64,000 bases of DNA. Source: Oxalobacteraceae bacterium (GTDB taxonomy: Bacteria; Pseudomonadota; Gammaproteobacteria; Burkholderiales; Burkholderiaceae_D). The stretch is from positions 50,414 to 114,413 of the forward strand of contig JAJTGC010000006.1 in the NCBI GenBank assembly GCA_021298975.1, in the 5' to 3' direction. The translations under genes were made by a program, and so were the position numbers. The notes beneath the pieces are model-generated. The model searched no databases and was not told the DNA's origin. It saw only the letters and a list, made by a program, of their open reading frames with translations. Positions 55,953 through 64,000 of this stretch are shown here, piece by piece (within the stretch, counting starts at the first letter, position 1; each line of letters opens with the position of its first letter).

Positions 55953-57779
55953 TTACTCCACCGTCACCGACTTGGCCAGATTGCGCGGCTTGTCTACATC
56001 GGTACCCCGCGCCAGTGCGGTGTGATACGCGAGCAGCTGCAGCGGTACCACATGCAGTATCGGCGACAGCAGACCGTAGTGTTCCGGGAGTCGGATCACG
56101 TGGATGCCTTCACTGGAGGCAATGCGAGAATCGGCATCTGCGAAGACATACAGCTGTCCACCACGAGCACGGACTTCCTGCATGTTTGATTTCAGTTTTT
56201 CAATCAGCGCATCATTGGGCGCGACGGTGACTACCGGCATGTCTTCAGTCACGAGCGCCAAGGGGCCGTGTTTGAGTTCGCCTGCAGGATAGGCTTCTGC
56301 GTGTATGTAAGAGATTTCCTTGAGCTTCAGTGCACCTTCAAGTGCAATCGGATAGTGCAGGCCGCGACCAAGAAAGAGGGCATTCTCTTTTTTTGCGAAT
56401 GCATCAGCCCACGCAATGATTTGTGGTTCGAGCGCCAGTACCGACGACAGCGCCACGGGCAGATGCCGCAGATTTTTCAGATGGGTGGCCGCTTGTTCAT
56501 TGCTGAGACGGCCACGCATTTGTGCCAGCGTCAACGTTAACAAGAACAGTGCGGCGAGCTGCGTGGTGAAAGCTTTGGTCGATGCAACACCAATTTCCAC
56601 GCCGGCACGGGTGAGATAAGCCAGACTGGTTTCGCGCACCATCGCCGAGGTGGCGACATTGCAGATGGCCAGTGAATGCTGGTGCCCGAGTTCTTTTGCG
56701 TATTTCAGTGCCGCCATGGTGTCAGCGGTTTCGCCGGACTGTGAAATGACGACGACCAGGGCGCGCGGATTGCTGGCAGGCTGACGGTACCGGTACTCAC
56801 TGGCGATTTCCACTTGTGTGGGTAGGCCAGCGATGGCTTCGAGCCAGTACTTTGCGGTCATGCCAGCGTAGTAGCTGGTGCCGCAGGCCAGTATTTGTAT
56901 TGCGTCGATATCGTTAAAGATGTCCGAAGCTTTTTTACCGAACAGGTCGGGGCTGAATCCGAGTACACCTTCAAGCGTGTCGCTGATCGCGCGGGGTTGT
57001 TCGAAGATTTCCTTCTGCATGTAGTGCCGGTAAGGCCCGAGATCAATCGCGCCGGAATAGGCGTTGACGGTCTGGACGGTGCGTTCTACGGATTGATCAT
57101 TCTGATCGGTGATGCGGATGCCGGAGAGCTGGACATCGACGACATCACCTTCTTCGAGGTAAATGATTTGGTCGCTGGTGCCCGACAAGGCCATGGCATC
57201 GGAGGCGAGAAAATTTTCACCCTGACCTACACCGACCACCAGCGGACAACCCTGACGCGCACCGATGACGCGCTGCGGTTCATCCTTGCAAAACACGGCG
57301 ATGGCGAAAGCGCCATGCAATTGTTTGACGGCGCGCTGCACGGTATGCAGCAGATCGCCGTCGTATAAATCATTAATCAGATGGGCGATGACTTCGGTAT
57401 CGGTTTGCGATTCGAATGCATAGCCACGCTGGGTGAGTTCACGTCGCAGTTCTTCGTAGTTTTCGATGATGCCGTTGTGAACGATGGCAATCCGCGCTTC
57501 GTCCTCTTTGGTCGAAAAATGCGGGTGGGCGTTATTGGTCGCCGGCGCGCCATGCGTTGCCCAGCGGGTGTGGGCAATGCCGGTATGTCCGACCAGCTGC
57601 GTTTCAGCCACTTGCGCTTCCAGTTCGGCGACGCGCGCGACGCTGCGTGAGCGTTTGAGGCCTTGCTGATGGACGGCGACGCCGCAGGAGTCATAGCCGC
57701 GATACTCAAGTCGCTTGAGACCTTCGAGCAGGATGGGGACGATGTCGCGTTGGGCGACTGCTCCGACGATACCGCACAT
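55953..57779 (-). CDS. glmS: Glucosamine-6-phosphate synthase GlmS
   Basis: A 608-aa enzyme with N-terminal nucleophile MCGIVGAV and glutaminase domain (residues 1-240) followed by two SIS isomerase domains ([27 protein letters not shown]). It ends with the conserved KSVTVE. It converts fructose-6-phosphate and glutamine to glucosamine-6-phosphate for peptidoglycan and lipopolysaccharide. It follows glmU by eight bases, so the operon is glmU-glmS. No glmS ribozyme was seen. Confidence 0.97.
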   Translation of the reverse strand: MCGIVGAVAQRDIVPILLEGLKRLEYRGYDSCGVAVHQQGLKRSRSVARVAELEAQVAETQLVGHTGIAHTRWATHGAPATNNAHPHFSTKEDEARIAIVHNGIIENYEELRRELTQRGYAFESQTDTEVIAHLINDLYDGDLLHTVQRAVKQLHGAFAIAVFCKDEPQRVIGARQGCPLVVGVGQGENFLASDAMALSGTSDQIIYLEEGDVVDVQLSGIRITDQNDQSVERTVQTVNAYSGAIDLGPYRHYMQKEIFEQPRAISDTLEGVLGFSPDLFGKKASDIFNDIDAIQILACGTSYYAGMTAKYWLEAIAGLPTQVEIASEYRYRQPASNPRALVVVISQSGETADTMAALKYAKELGHQHSLAICNVATSAMVRETSLAYLTRAGVEIGVASTKAFTTQLAALFLLTLTLAQMRGRLSNEQAATHLKNLRHLPVALSSVLALEPQIIAWADAFAKKENALFLGRGLHYPIALEGALKLKEISYIHAEAYPAGELKHGPLALVTEDMPVVTVAPNDALIEKLKSNMQEVRARGGQLYVFADADSRIASSEGIHVIRLPEHYGLLSPILHVVPLQLLAYHTALARGTDVDKPRNLAKSVTVE

Positions 57780-57787
57780 GGGGAATC

Positions 57788-59146
57788 CTATTTTTTCTGT
57801 TTCACGGGCCGTTGCCAGCCCGTGATGCTGGTTTGTTTGGTGCGCGAGACGGTGAGGCTGTCAGCGGGCGCATCTTTGGTGAGCGTGGTGCCGGCGCCGA
57901 GTGTGGCACCTCTGCCCACAGTGACCGGTGCGACGAGTTGGGTATCGCTGCCGATGAACGCATCGTCTTCGATGATGGTGCGGTGTTTGTTGGCGCCGTC
58001 GTAATTGCAGGTAATCGTACCCGCGCCAATATTGACGCGTGACCCCACCGTGGCATCACCGATATAGGCGAGATGATTGGCCTTGCTGTGCGCGCCGAAT
58101 TGGCTGTTTTTGATTTCGACGAAGTTACCGATGTGGACATCAGCGCCGAGTTCGGTGCCGGGCCGCAGGCGAGCGTAGGGGCCGATCTGCGATGCTTCAC
58201 CGATGACGGCCTGATCGATGTGGGAAAAGGGCCGTATCGTGCTGCCTTTGCCAATATGCGCATCGCTGATCACGCAGTGTGCGCCGATGGATACGCCATC
58301 GGCCAGTTCGACGTGGCCTTCAAAGACGCAGCCGACATCGATACTCACATCCCGTCCACACACCAGCTCGCCGCGCACATCAATACGGGCTGGATCGGCG
58401 AGGGTGACGCCGTGTTCGAGCAGCTGAAGAGCGACATTGTGCTGATGAATGCGTTCAAGTTCTGCCAGCTGTACTTTGCTGTTGACGCCCAGTGTTTCCC
58501 AAACAAAGGCGGGCTGTGCCGACTCGACCGGCACGTTGTCGGCGACTGCCTGCGCAATGATGTCGGTGAGGTAGTACTCGCCCTGCGCGTTGTTGTTGGA
58601 GAGTTTGCTTAACCAGGATTTCAGCGCACGGGTGGGTGCGACCAAAATGCCGGTGTTGACTTCGCGGATCGCGAGCTGGATATCACTGGCGTCTTTTTGC
58701 TCGACGATGCGCACGATACGACCTGCTTCGCGGATGATGCGGCCATACCCGGTGGGGTCATCAAGTTCGACAGTGAGTACGGCGAGTTTTTCTTTGCCGG
58801 CATGCCTGATCAGCGTTTGCAGTGTGGCAGCGCTGGTCAGTGGCACATCGCCGTAGAGCACCAGAGTTGGCTGATCATCATGCAAGTGCGGTACAGCCTG
58901 CATGACCGCGTGACCCGTACCGAGCTGTGGTTGCTGCAGTACGAATTGCAGATCGTCAGCCGCCAGCCGAGAGGGAACGGCATCACCACCGTGACCGTAG
59001 ACGACGCAGCATGCCGAAGGAGTCAGGCGTCGAGTGGTATCGATGACATGCGAGAGCAGGGGCTTGCCGGCCAGCGGGTGCAGGACCTTGGGCAGGTCGG
59101 ACTGCATGCGCTTTCCCATACCGGCAGCGAGGATGACAACGTTCAT
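57788..59146 (-). CDS. glmU: GlmU bifunctional acetyl/uridylyltransferase
   Basis: The 453-aa enzyme starts [20 protein letters not shown] (uridylyltransferase, residues 1-225) and continues as a left-handed beta-helix acetyltransferase with [17 protein letters not shown] and the DTQLVAPV segment. It makes UDP-GlcNAc from glucosamine-1-phosphate. The start is ATG 59146 rather than the in-frame TTG at 59152. Full length. Confidence 0.96.
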   Translation of the reverse strand: MNVVILAAGMGKRMQSDLPKVLHPLAGKPLLSHVIDTTRRLTPSACCVVYGHGGDAVPSRLAADDLQFVLQQPQLGTGHAVMQAVPHLHDDQPTLVLYGDVPLTSAATLQTLIRHAGKEKLAVLTVELDDPTGYGRIIREAGRIVRIVEQKDASDIQLAIREVNTGILVAPTRALKSWLSKLSNNNAQGEYYLTDIIAQAVADNVPVESAQPAFVWETLGVNSKVQLAELERIHQHNVALQLLEHGVTLADPARIDVRGELVCGRDVSIDVGCVFEGHVELADGVSIGAHCVISDAHIGKGSTIRPFSHIDQAVIGEASQIGPYARLRPGTELGADVHIGNFVEIKNSQFGAHSKANHLAYIGDATVGSRVNIGAGTITCNYDGANKHRTIIEDDAFIGSDTQLVAPVTVGRGATLGAGTTLTKDAPADSLTVSRTKQTSITGWQRPVKQKK

Positions 59147-59237
59147 AGGCAAGTCTTGAATAGGTGCAAAATTTTAGCACGCACCCTGGAAGCAGCAGTG
59201 CCTGACGTCAGATGATTTCCCCGAGTATTGGCGAGGC

Positions 59238-60188
59238 TCAATCGCTGCCTGTGGCTTGAGGTTGCAGTTGAATGATATTCACAGGCGACTGGGTGATGGC
59301 GCAGGGCGCTTCGTCAAAGGCAATATCGCCATCGGCGAGAGGCTGACCGGTGACCTTGAGTTTGGCGAAGTCAAACATCGACCTGTCCATTAGATGCGAG
59401 GGCACGATGGTAGATAGTGAAGAAAAAATATTGTCGACACGGCCGGGAAATTTTTTATCCCAGTCGCGCAGCATGTTTTTTATTTGCTTGCGTTGAAGAT
59501 TTTCCTGACTGCCGCACAGATCACAGGGAATGATAGGAAATTTTTTCAGTGCCGCATAACGTTCAGTATCTGCCTCCTGTACATAGGCCAGCGGACGAAT
59601 GACGATGTGGCGACCATCATCGGATTGCAGTTTCGGCGGCATACTTTTTAATTTACTGCCGAAAAACATATTCAGGAAAAAAGTCTCCATGATGTCATCA
59701 CGGTGATGGCCGAGTGCGATTTTGGTGGCGCCCAGTTCATCGGCGACCCGGTAGAGAATACCCCGTCGCAAGCGTGAGCAGAGTGAGCAGGTGGTTTTGC
59801 CTTCGGGGATGACGCGCTTGACAATGCTGTAGGTATCTTGTGTTTCGATGTGAAATGGCACATCCAGGCTGCGCAGGTAGGCGGGCAGCACATGCTCGGG
59901 GAAGTTGGGTTGTTTCTGATCGAGGTTGACAGCCACGATGTCAAAGTTGATCGGTGCGCGCTCACGCAGCGTGAGCAGGATGTCGAGCAACGCATAGCTG
60001 TCTTTGCCGCCGGACAGGCACACCATGACACGGTCACCTTCTTCGATCATGTTGAAGTCACCAATCGCCTGACCGACCAGTCGGCACAAGCGTTTATGCA
60101 GCTTGTTGTTTTCGTAAGCGGCTTTTTCTGCCTGACGCGCGGTCAGGCCCGCATCGGCTTGGGCGACATGCGCAGCGGGGGCGTTCAT
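59238..60188 (-). CDS. ttcA: TtcA, tRNA 2-thiocytidine synthetase
   Basis: A 316-aa PP-loop protein with [13 protein letters not shown] and two CxxC pairs, CSLC and CDLC, that bind the Fe-S cluster. It thiolates C32 in tRNA. It starts one base from the folB stop, so both are co-transcribed. The length fits the family (about 310). Confidence 0.94.
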   Translation of the reverse strand: MNAPAAHVAQADAGLTARQAEKAAYENNKLHKRLCRLVGQAIGDFNMIEEGDRVMVCLSGGKDSYALLDILLTLRERAPINFDIVAVNLDQKQPNFPEHVLPAYLRSLDVPFHIETQDTYSIVKRVIPEGKTTCSLCSRLRRGILYRVADELGATKIALGHHRDDIMETFFLNMFFGSKLKSMPPKLQSDDGRHIVIRPLAYVQEADTERYAALKKFPIIPCDLCGSQENLQRKQIKNMLRDWDKKFPGRVDNIFSSLSTIVPSHLMDRSMFDFAKLKVTGQPLADGDIAFDEAPCAITQSPVNIIQLQPQATGSD

Positions 60189-60584
60189 TTACTGATCCTT
60201 GATGTGAAAAATTTCAACGCCGACGGATTCGCAATCCGTATAAACATCCGGTTTGCGCGTTGATATTTGCACGCCTCGGACTTTGGGATGCAACAGCAGC
60301 GCGCGTGCGATGTCGTCACACAGAGTTTCCTGGAGCTGAATATGGCCACGGGCGACACGCTCTTCAATGGTGAAGCGGATGAAGTCGTAATCAACCACTT
60401 CATTAAGCTCATCTTGTAATGGGGTTGAGGCAGCAAGTGGAATGAAGAGGTCAACATTGAATAGCACGCGTTGTTCTGCTTCTTTTTCAAAGTCATGAAC
60501 CCCGATGTTACTCATGACTTGATAGTCGCGTAAAAATAGACGACGACAGTCAGTGAGTCGCGGATGGAAGAGCAAAGAGGTCAT
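60189..60584 (-). CDS. folB: Dihydroneopterin aldolase FolB-like
   Basis: A 131-aa protein with LFLRDYQVMSNIGVHDFEKEAEQRVLFNVDLF, the characteristic FolB start, and STRKPDVY near the C-terminus. It cleaves dihydroneopterin in folate synthesis. It is adjacent to ttcA and to the pterin-reductase-like SDR, a common betaproteobacterial folate gene order. Confidence 0.9.
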   Translation of the reverse strand: MTSLLFHPRLTDCRRLFLRDYQVMSNIGVHDFEKEAEQRVLFNVDLFIPLAASTPLQDELNEVVDYDFIRFTIEERVARGHIQLQETLCDDIARALLLHPKVRGVQISTRKPDVYTDCESVGVEIFHIKDQ

Positions 60585-60616
60585 GACAGTTCAATCAAAA
60601 AAGAGAAATCGGGTGT

Positions 60617-61384
60617 TCAGGTAGCAAGGAACATGACATCCCGCTGTGTGGGTATCAGATGCTGGCCGCCATCAACCACCAGCACAGTGCCAGTGACGGC
60701 CTGAGCACGGGCGAGATAACAGACGGCAGCGGCGATGTCATTCGGCGTACTGCTTTTGCCAAGGGGTGTTTGCTGGTGAGCTTTTGAAAAGCCTGCTTCG
60801 GTCTGATCGCCCGAAAGCAGCGTGAGACCCGGAGCCACACCGACCACGCGAACTTTGGGTGCCAGCGCTTGCGCAAGCAGCGTGGTGGCCGTGTGCAGAC
60901 CCGCCTTGGACAAGGTGTAGGACAGGAAATCGGGGTTCAGGTTGAATAGTTTCTGATCCAGCAGATTGATCACGACGGCTCGTTGGTCGGCGGGCGTATG
61001 CGCGTGAAGTGATTGCGCCAGAATCAGCGGTGCTGCCAGATTGGCCTGCATGTGCGCGTTGAGGCTGGCGGTGTTAAAACTGGTGGCATCATCGAATTCA
61101 AACAGCGAGGCATTGTTGACGATGCAGCTGATGGGTCCCAGTAAGGCGTTAGCTCGACCCAACAAGATTTTTGTGGAGGATTCATCGGCGAGGTCACAGT
61201 CAATCGCGGCTGCGCGCCGGCCAAGCTGTTCGATGTCGCGTACGGTGTCGTGGGCTTCTTCACGCGATGCGCGGTAATGCACGACGACATCCCAGCCATC
61301 TTTCGCCATGCCCATTGCAATAGCGCGTCCCAGCCGTCGCGCGGCGCCGGTGACAAGGGCAATCTTTTGTGGAGCAGGGTTCAT
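60617..61384 (-). CDS. SDR oxidoreductase, pteridine-reductase-like (FolM type)
   Basis: The 255-aa short-chain dehydrogenase has cofactor motif TGAARRLGRAIA, the Arg placing it with pteridine reductases that prefer NADPH, catalytic YTLSKAGL, and NNASLFEF. It probably reduces dihydromonapterin or dihydrofolate in the folate pathway, consistent with folB next to it. ATG 61384 is chosen over the long upstream extension. It diverges from the methyltransferase gene. Confidence 0.85.
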   Translation of the reverse strand: MNPAPQKIALVTGAARRLGRAIAMGMAKDGWDVVVHYRASREEAHDTVRDIEQLGRRAAAIDCDLADESSTKILLGRANALLGPISCIVNNASLFEFDDATSFNTASLNAHMQANLAAPLILAQSLHAHTPADQRAVVINLLDQKLFNLNPDFLSYTLSKAGLHTATTLLAQALAPKVRVVGVAPGLTLLSGDQTEAGFSKAHQQTPLGKSSTPNDIAAAVCYLARAQAVTGTVLVVDGGQHLIPTQRDVMFLAT

Positions 61385-61434
61385 ATCAGGGTCCCGTATT
61401 TTTCGGGCGGCGGCGGCCTTATACAATAGAGGCC

Positions 61435-62577
61435 ATGCCACTACCCGAGCCCTCTGCGGATGCACTGCTTGCATCACGCGCGCTGGCGTCATTCATCAGA
61501 AATGACATTCGCGCACATCATGACTGGATCTCTTTCGCTCGTTTCATGGAGCTGGCTTTGTACGCAGAGGGCCTGGGTTATTACGCGGGTGGCTCGCCAA
61601 AGTTAGGCAAAGACGGGGATTTTACAACCGCCCCTGAAATCACGCCGCTCTTTGGTGCCACTATCGGACGATTCGCTACCGATTGCTTTGGCGCCGAACC
61701 CCTCCGCATTCTGGAGTTTGGTGCCGGTACCGGGCGGCTGGCGCTGGATGTGATGCAATCCCTCGACGCGCAGGGGGTTGTGGTGGCCGAGTACCTGATT
61801 GTCGAGTTGTCTGCGGAATTGCGTGAACGCCAGCGGGAAATGCTCGCTGGTTTTCCTCAGGTTCGGTGGCTTCCCGTGCCGCCGGCGACATTTTCCGGGC
61901 TGATCTTGTGTAATGAGGTGTTGGATGCGATGCCCGTGCATTTGCTGGTGAAGCAGCAGGATTGCTGGTTTGAGCGGGGCGTTAGCCTATCCGGGGAGCA
62001 GTTTGTATTTAGCGATCGGGAAGCGGATGCCGCTCTGGCGGCACAGATACCGCAGACGCTCGGCTTGCCAGAGGGTTATCTGACGGAAGTGCATCCCCGC
62101 CAGTGCGGATTTGTGCGTATGCTCTCTGATCTGCTGAAGTCCAGCGACGGTCGCGGTCTGGCCCTGTTGATAGACTATGGATTTCCTGCCAGAGAGTATT
62201 TTCTGGCGCAGCGGCAGGAGGGCACGGTGATGTGTCACTACCGGCACCATGCGCATACCGATGTATTTTATTTGCCTGGTTTGCAAGATATTACGGCGCA
62301 TGTGGATTTCACTGCGGTGGCGCTCGCCGCGCAAGAGTCGGGATTGACGGTCGCTGCCTATATGAGCCAGGCTGAATTTCTGATTGCGTCCGGATTGTCG
62401 GATTTGATGGGGCAAATTTCACCAGAAGATGCGCGTCGCTGGTTTACTCAGTCCCAAGCGGTCCAGAAGCTGACTTCACCAGCCGAAATGGGTGAGTTGT
62501 TCAAAGTGCTTTTGTTAAGTCGGGGCGTCGATTTGCCGGAAAAATTGCTCAAATTTGATCGAAGTTACCGTCTTTAG
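61435..62577 (+). CDS. MidA/NDUFAF7-like SAM methyltransferase
   Basis: A 380-aa class I methyltransferase of the DUF185 (MidA, NDUFAF7) family: GDFTTAPEITPLFGATIGRF, LEFGAGTGRLALD, LCNEVLDAMPVH and LLIDYGFPAREYF. The human homologue methylates Arg in complex I, and the bacterial role is unclear. ATG 61435 is taken; the frame extends upstream without a plausible start. Divergent from the SDR gene. Confidence 0.9.
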   Translation: MPLPEPSADALLASRALASFIRNDIRAHHDWISFARFMELALYAEGLGYYAGGSPKLGKDGDFTTAPEITPLFGATIGRFATDCFGAEPLRILEFGAGTGRLALDVMQSLDAQGVVVAEYLIVELSAELRERQREMLAGFPQVRWLPVPPATFSGLILCNEVLDAMPVHLLVKQQDCWFERGVSLSGEQFVFSDREADAALAAQIPQTLGLPEGYLTEVHPRQCGFVRMLSDLLKSSDGRGLALLIDYGFPAREYFLAQRQEGTVMCHYRHHAHTDVFYLPGLQDITAHVDFTAVALAAQESGLTVAAYMSQAEFLIASGLSDLMGQISPEDARRWFTQSQAVQKLTSPAEMGELFKVLLLSRGVDLPEKLLKFDRSYRL

Positions 62578-62646
62578 GTTAAATTTAACTTCATTTTCTG
62601 TGTTTTATTGGATTTTGCGGTAGGTCGCACTTATTGAAAGCAATCA

Positions 62647-62841
62647 ATGTTTCGTTGGCTTTTGACGATTTTTCTTGCCTTGGTGGTGTTCAGCTCCTTG
62701 TTGCCCTGGCTGGAAAAGCTGGGCGTTGGACGGTTGCCCGGGGATGTCAGGTTCAGTCTTTTTGGTAAAAATTTCTTTTTGCCGTTTGCGTCCACGATCT
62801 TGCTGTCGCTGGTGATATTTCTTGTTGCGCGGTTTATTTAA
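62647..62841 (+). CDS. DUF2905 membrane protein (copy 1)
   Basis: A 64-aa two-TM protein with the conserved centre LGVGRLPGDVRF. DUF2905 function is unknown. A second, related copy follows nine bases later. Confidence 0.88.
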   Translation: MFRWLLTIFLALVVFSSLLPWLEKLGVGRLPGDVRFSLFGKNFFLPFASTILLSLVIFLVARFI

Positions 62842-62850
62842 AGATCGATC

Positions 62851-63054
62851 ATGATCCGCTGGGTTATAGCAATTTTTGTGTTAATTAGCGTCTTTTACCC
62901 GCTTTTGCCTTTTCTTGGCCGTGTAGGCATCGGGCGCTTGCCGGGTGATGTGCGGTTTCAGTGGCGTGGCGTGATTTTTTGTCTGCCGTTTGGTTCAACT
63001 TTGCTTTGGTCGGCGATTGCCTTTTTGGTCGCCAAACTCATCCGTCTCGCGTAA
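62851..63054 (+). CDS. DUF2905 membrane protein (copy 2)
   Basis: A 67-aa paralogue with VGIGRLPGDVRF and two TM segments. The centre is nearly identical to copy 1 while the helices differ. A tandem pair suggests they associate or have diverged in role. Confidence 0.88.
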   Translation: MIRWVIAIFVLISVFYPLLPFLGRVGIGRLPGDVRFQWRGVIFCLPFGSTLLWSAIAFLVAKLIRLA

Positions 63055-63130
63055 GTCCTTGCTTACCTGCTAGCCCGCCAAAACCGGCCGCTCCGAGGCT
63101 TTGCCATGGGGGTTTCGGGCATTATTTCAA

Positions 63131-63159
63131 TTGACAAAAACAATCTCCGCCCTTATAGT
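63131..63159 (+). promoter_or_regulatory. Sigma-70 promoter of the tRNA-tuf cluster
   Basis: Perfect -35 TTGACA (63131-63136), 17-bp spacer, -10 TATAGT (63154-63159). The start point would be near 63166, eight bases before tRNA-Tyr. Confidence 0.9.
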
Positions 63160-63173
63160 TTGCGGTTCCCTGC

Positions 63174-63259
63174 GGAGGGGTGGCCGAGTGGTTAATGGCA
63201 GCAGACTGTAAATCTGCCCTCTTGCGAGTACGCTGGTTCGAATCCAGCCCCCTCCACCA
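63174..63259 (+). tRNA. tRNA-Tyr (GTA)
   Basis: Acceptor GGAGGGG pairs with CCCCTCC, the long variable arm of a class II tRNA is present, GTA anticodon at 63208-63210, and CCA is encoded. First in the cluster Tyr-Gly-Thr-tuf. Confidence 0.97.
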
Positions 63260-63325
63260 GGTGGCCAATTGTTTTTGGTTCGGCCGGGAATTGAGCAGTG
63301 GTAGTGAACGAGGTCGGTCACCCTA

Positions 63326-63399
63326 GCGGGTGTAGCTCAATGGTAGAGCTGAAGCCTTCCAAGCTTATGACGAGGGTTCGATTCCCTTCACCCGCTCCA
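63326..63399 (+). tRNA. tRNA-Gly (TCC)
   Basis: Acceptor GCGGGTG pairs with CACCCGC, anticodon loop CTTCCAA with TCC at 63358-63360, T-arm GGTTCGATTCC, encoded CCA. Confidence 0.97.
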
Positions 63400-63450
63400 G
63401 AGTTTTTGTTGGACGTGCCTTGGTTTTATTGGGGCGGCGGGCAACAGGCA

Positions 63451-63525
<75 letters not shown>

Positions 63526-63598
63526 GATTCGTTTTTGTTTTGTCGGTATCAGTCGGGCGCGTGCCTGAACATTCTCATCAAATAGTTAGGAGTGCAAG

Positions 63599-64000
63599 AT
63601 GGCAAAAGGCAAGTTTGAGCGGACCAAACCGCACGTGAATGTGGGCACGATTGGTCACGTTGACCATGGCAAGACGACGCTGACGGCGGCGATTGCTACG
63701 GTGCTGTCGAAGAAATTTGGTGGTGAGGCGAAGGCCTATGACCAGATTGATGCGGCACCGGAAGAAAAAGCGCGTGGTATCACGATTAACACGGCGCACG
63801 TGGAATACGAGACGGCAAACCGTCACTATGCGCACGTGGATTGCCCGGGCCATGCGGACTATGTAAAAAACATGATTACGGGTGCGGCGCAGATGGACGG
63901 CGCGATTCTGGTGTGCTCGGCCGCTGACGGCCCGATGCCGCAGACCCGTGAGCACATTCTGCTGGCGCGTCAGGTGGGTGTGCCGTACATCATTGTGTTC
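63599..64000 (+). CDS. tuf: Elongation factor Tu, 5' part
   Basis: The first 134 codons of EF-Tu: G1 GHVDHGKTT, switch [15 protein letters not shown]3 DCPGHADY, and [12 protein letters not shown]. An AGGAG site lies seven bases before the ATG. The gene runs off the right edge. Confidence 0.98.
   Translation, partial: MAKGKFERTKPHVNVGTIGHVDHGKTTLTAAIATVLSKKFGGEAKAYDQIDAAPEEKARGITINTAHVEYETANRHYAHVDCPGHADYVKNMITGAAQMDGAILVCSAADGPMPQTREHILLARQVGVPYIIVF

Overview
The window looks like a chromosomal segment of a betaproteobacterium, most likely Burkholderiales. The right end carries tRNA-Tyr(GTA), tRNA-Gly(TCC), tRNA-Thr(GGT) and then tuf, an order familiar from that group. Housekeeping genes (glmU-glmS, ettA, ttcA, folB, icmF) fit the same assignment. 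GC is moderate, with several visibly AT-richer accessory genes. The genus cannot be fixed from sequence alone.

Layout. 1-2.5 kb: two divergent genes of unknown role; one shows a weak RasGAP-like signature. 2.6-11 kb: an acyl-CoA-type ligase and branched-chain-amino-acid-type ABC transporter operon (PaaK-like ligase, LivF, LivK, LivM, LivH, LivG, long-chain acyl-CoA ligase); livF carries a small frame-breaking deletion. 11.4-16.2 kb: an overlapping operon for trehalose/glucan metabolism (membrane-anchored OtsA, OtsB, GH15 hydrolase). 16.5-17.9 kb: tandem small outer-membrane beta-barrel proteins. 18.4-19.2 kb: a voltage-gated-type K+ channel ending in a zinc ribbon. 19.2-38.1 kb: a large PQQ alcohol-oxidation locus. 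It holds ApbE, a NosR-like flavoprotein, a MoxJ-like binding protein and a PedF-like cytochrome c; a divergent sigma-54 activator; a candidate atypical PqqA and PqqBCDE; a four-gene ExbB/ExbD-like membrane module directly downstream of pqqE; a PQQ alcohol dehydrogenase with the extra Asp typical of lanthanide enzymes; and a Ped-type ABC transporter. 39.3-44.3 kb: two ankyrin-repeat genes, one of 1186 codons, inserted next to ettA and bracketed by a second, diverged copy of the 3' end of ettA. 44.4-54.5 kb: EttA, RarD, two photolyase-family proteins, IcmF and a GST-like protein. 54.5-55.6 kb: a SycD/LcrH-like TPR protein next to a small two-TM protein. 55.9-64 kb: GlmS, GlmU, TtcA, FolB, a pterin-reductase-like SDR, a MidA-like methyltransferase, two DUF2905 proteins, tRNAs and tuf.

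How it fits together. The PQQ locus looks like one functional unit. PqqB-E make the cofactor, the periplasmic dehydrogenase uses it, and the cytochrome c probably takes the electrons. A sigma-54 activator faces a near-consensus -24/-12 promoter before the cytochrome operon. A second, weaker -24/-12 element lies before the dehydrogenase, with a perfect 17-bp inverted repeat at enhancer distance. The ExbB/ExbD-like module sits inside this unit and is the best candidate for an undescribed system. The accessory genes (ankyrin proteins, RasGAP-like protein, SycD-like chaperone with a TM protein, AT-rich orphan genes) resemble a scattered set of secreted effectors for a eukaryotic host. No secretion apparatus is visible here, so that reading remains inference.
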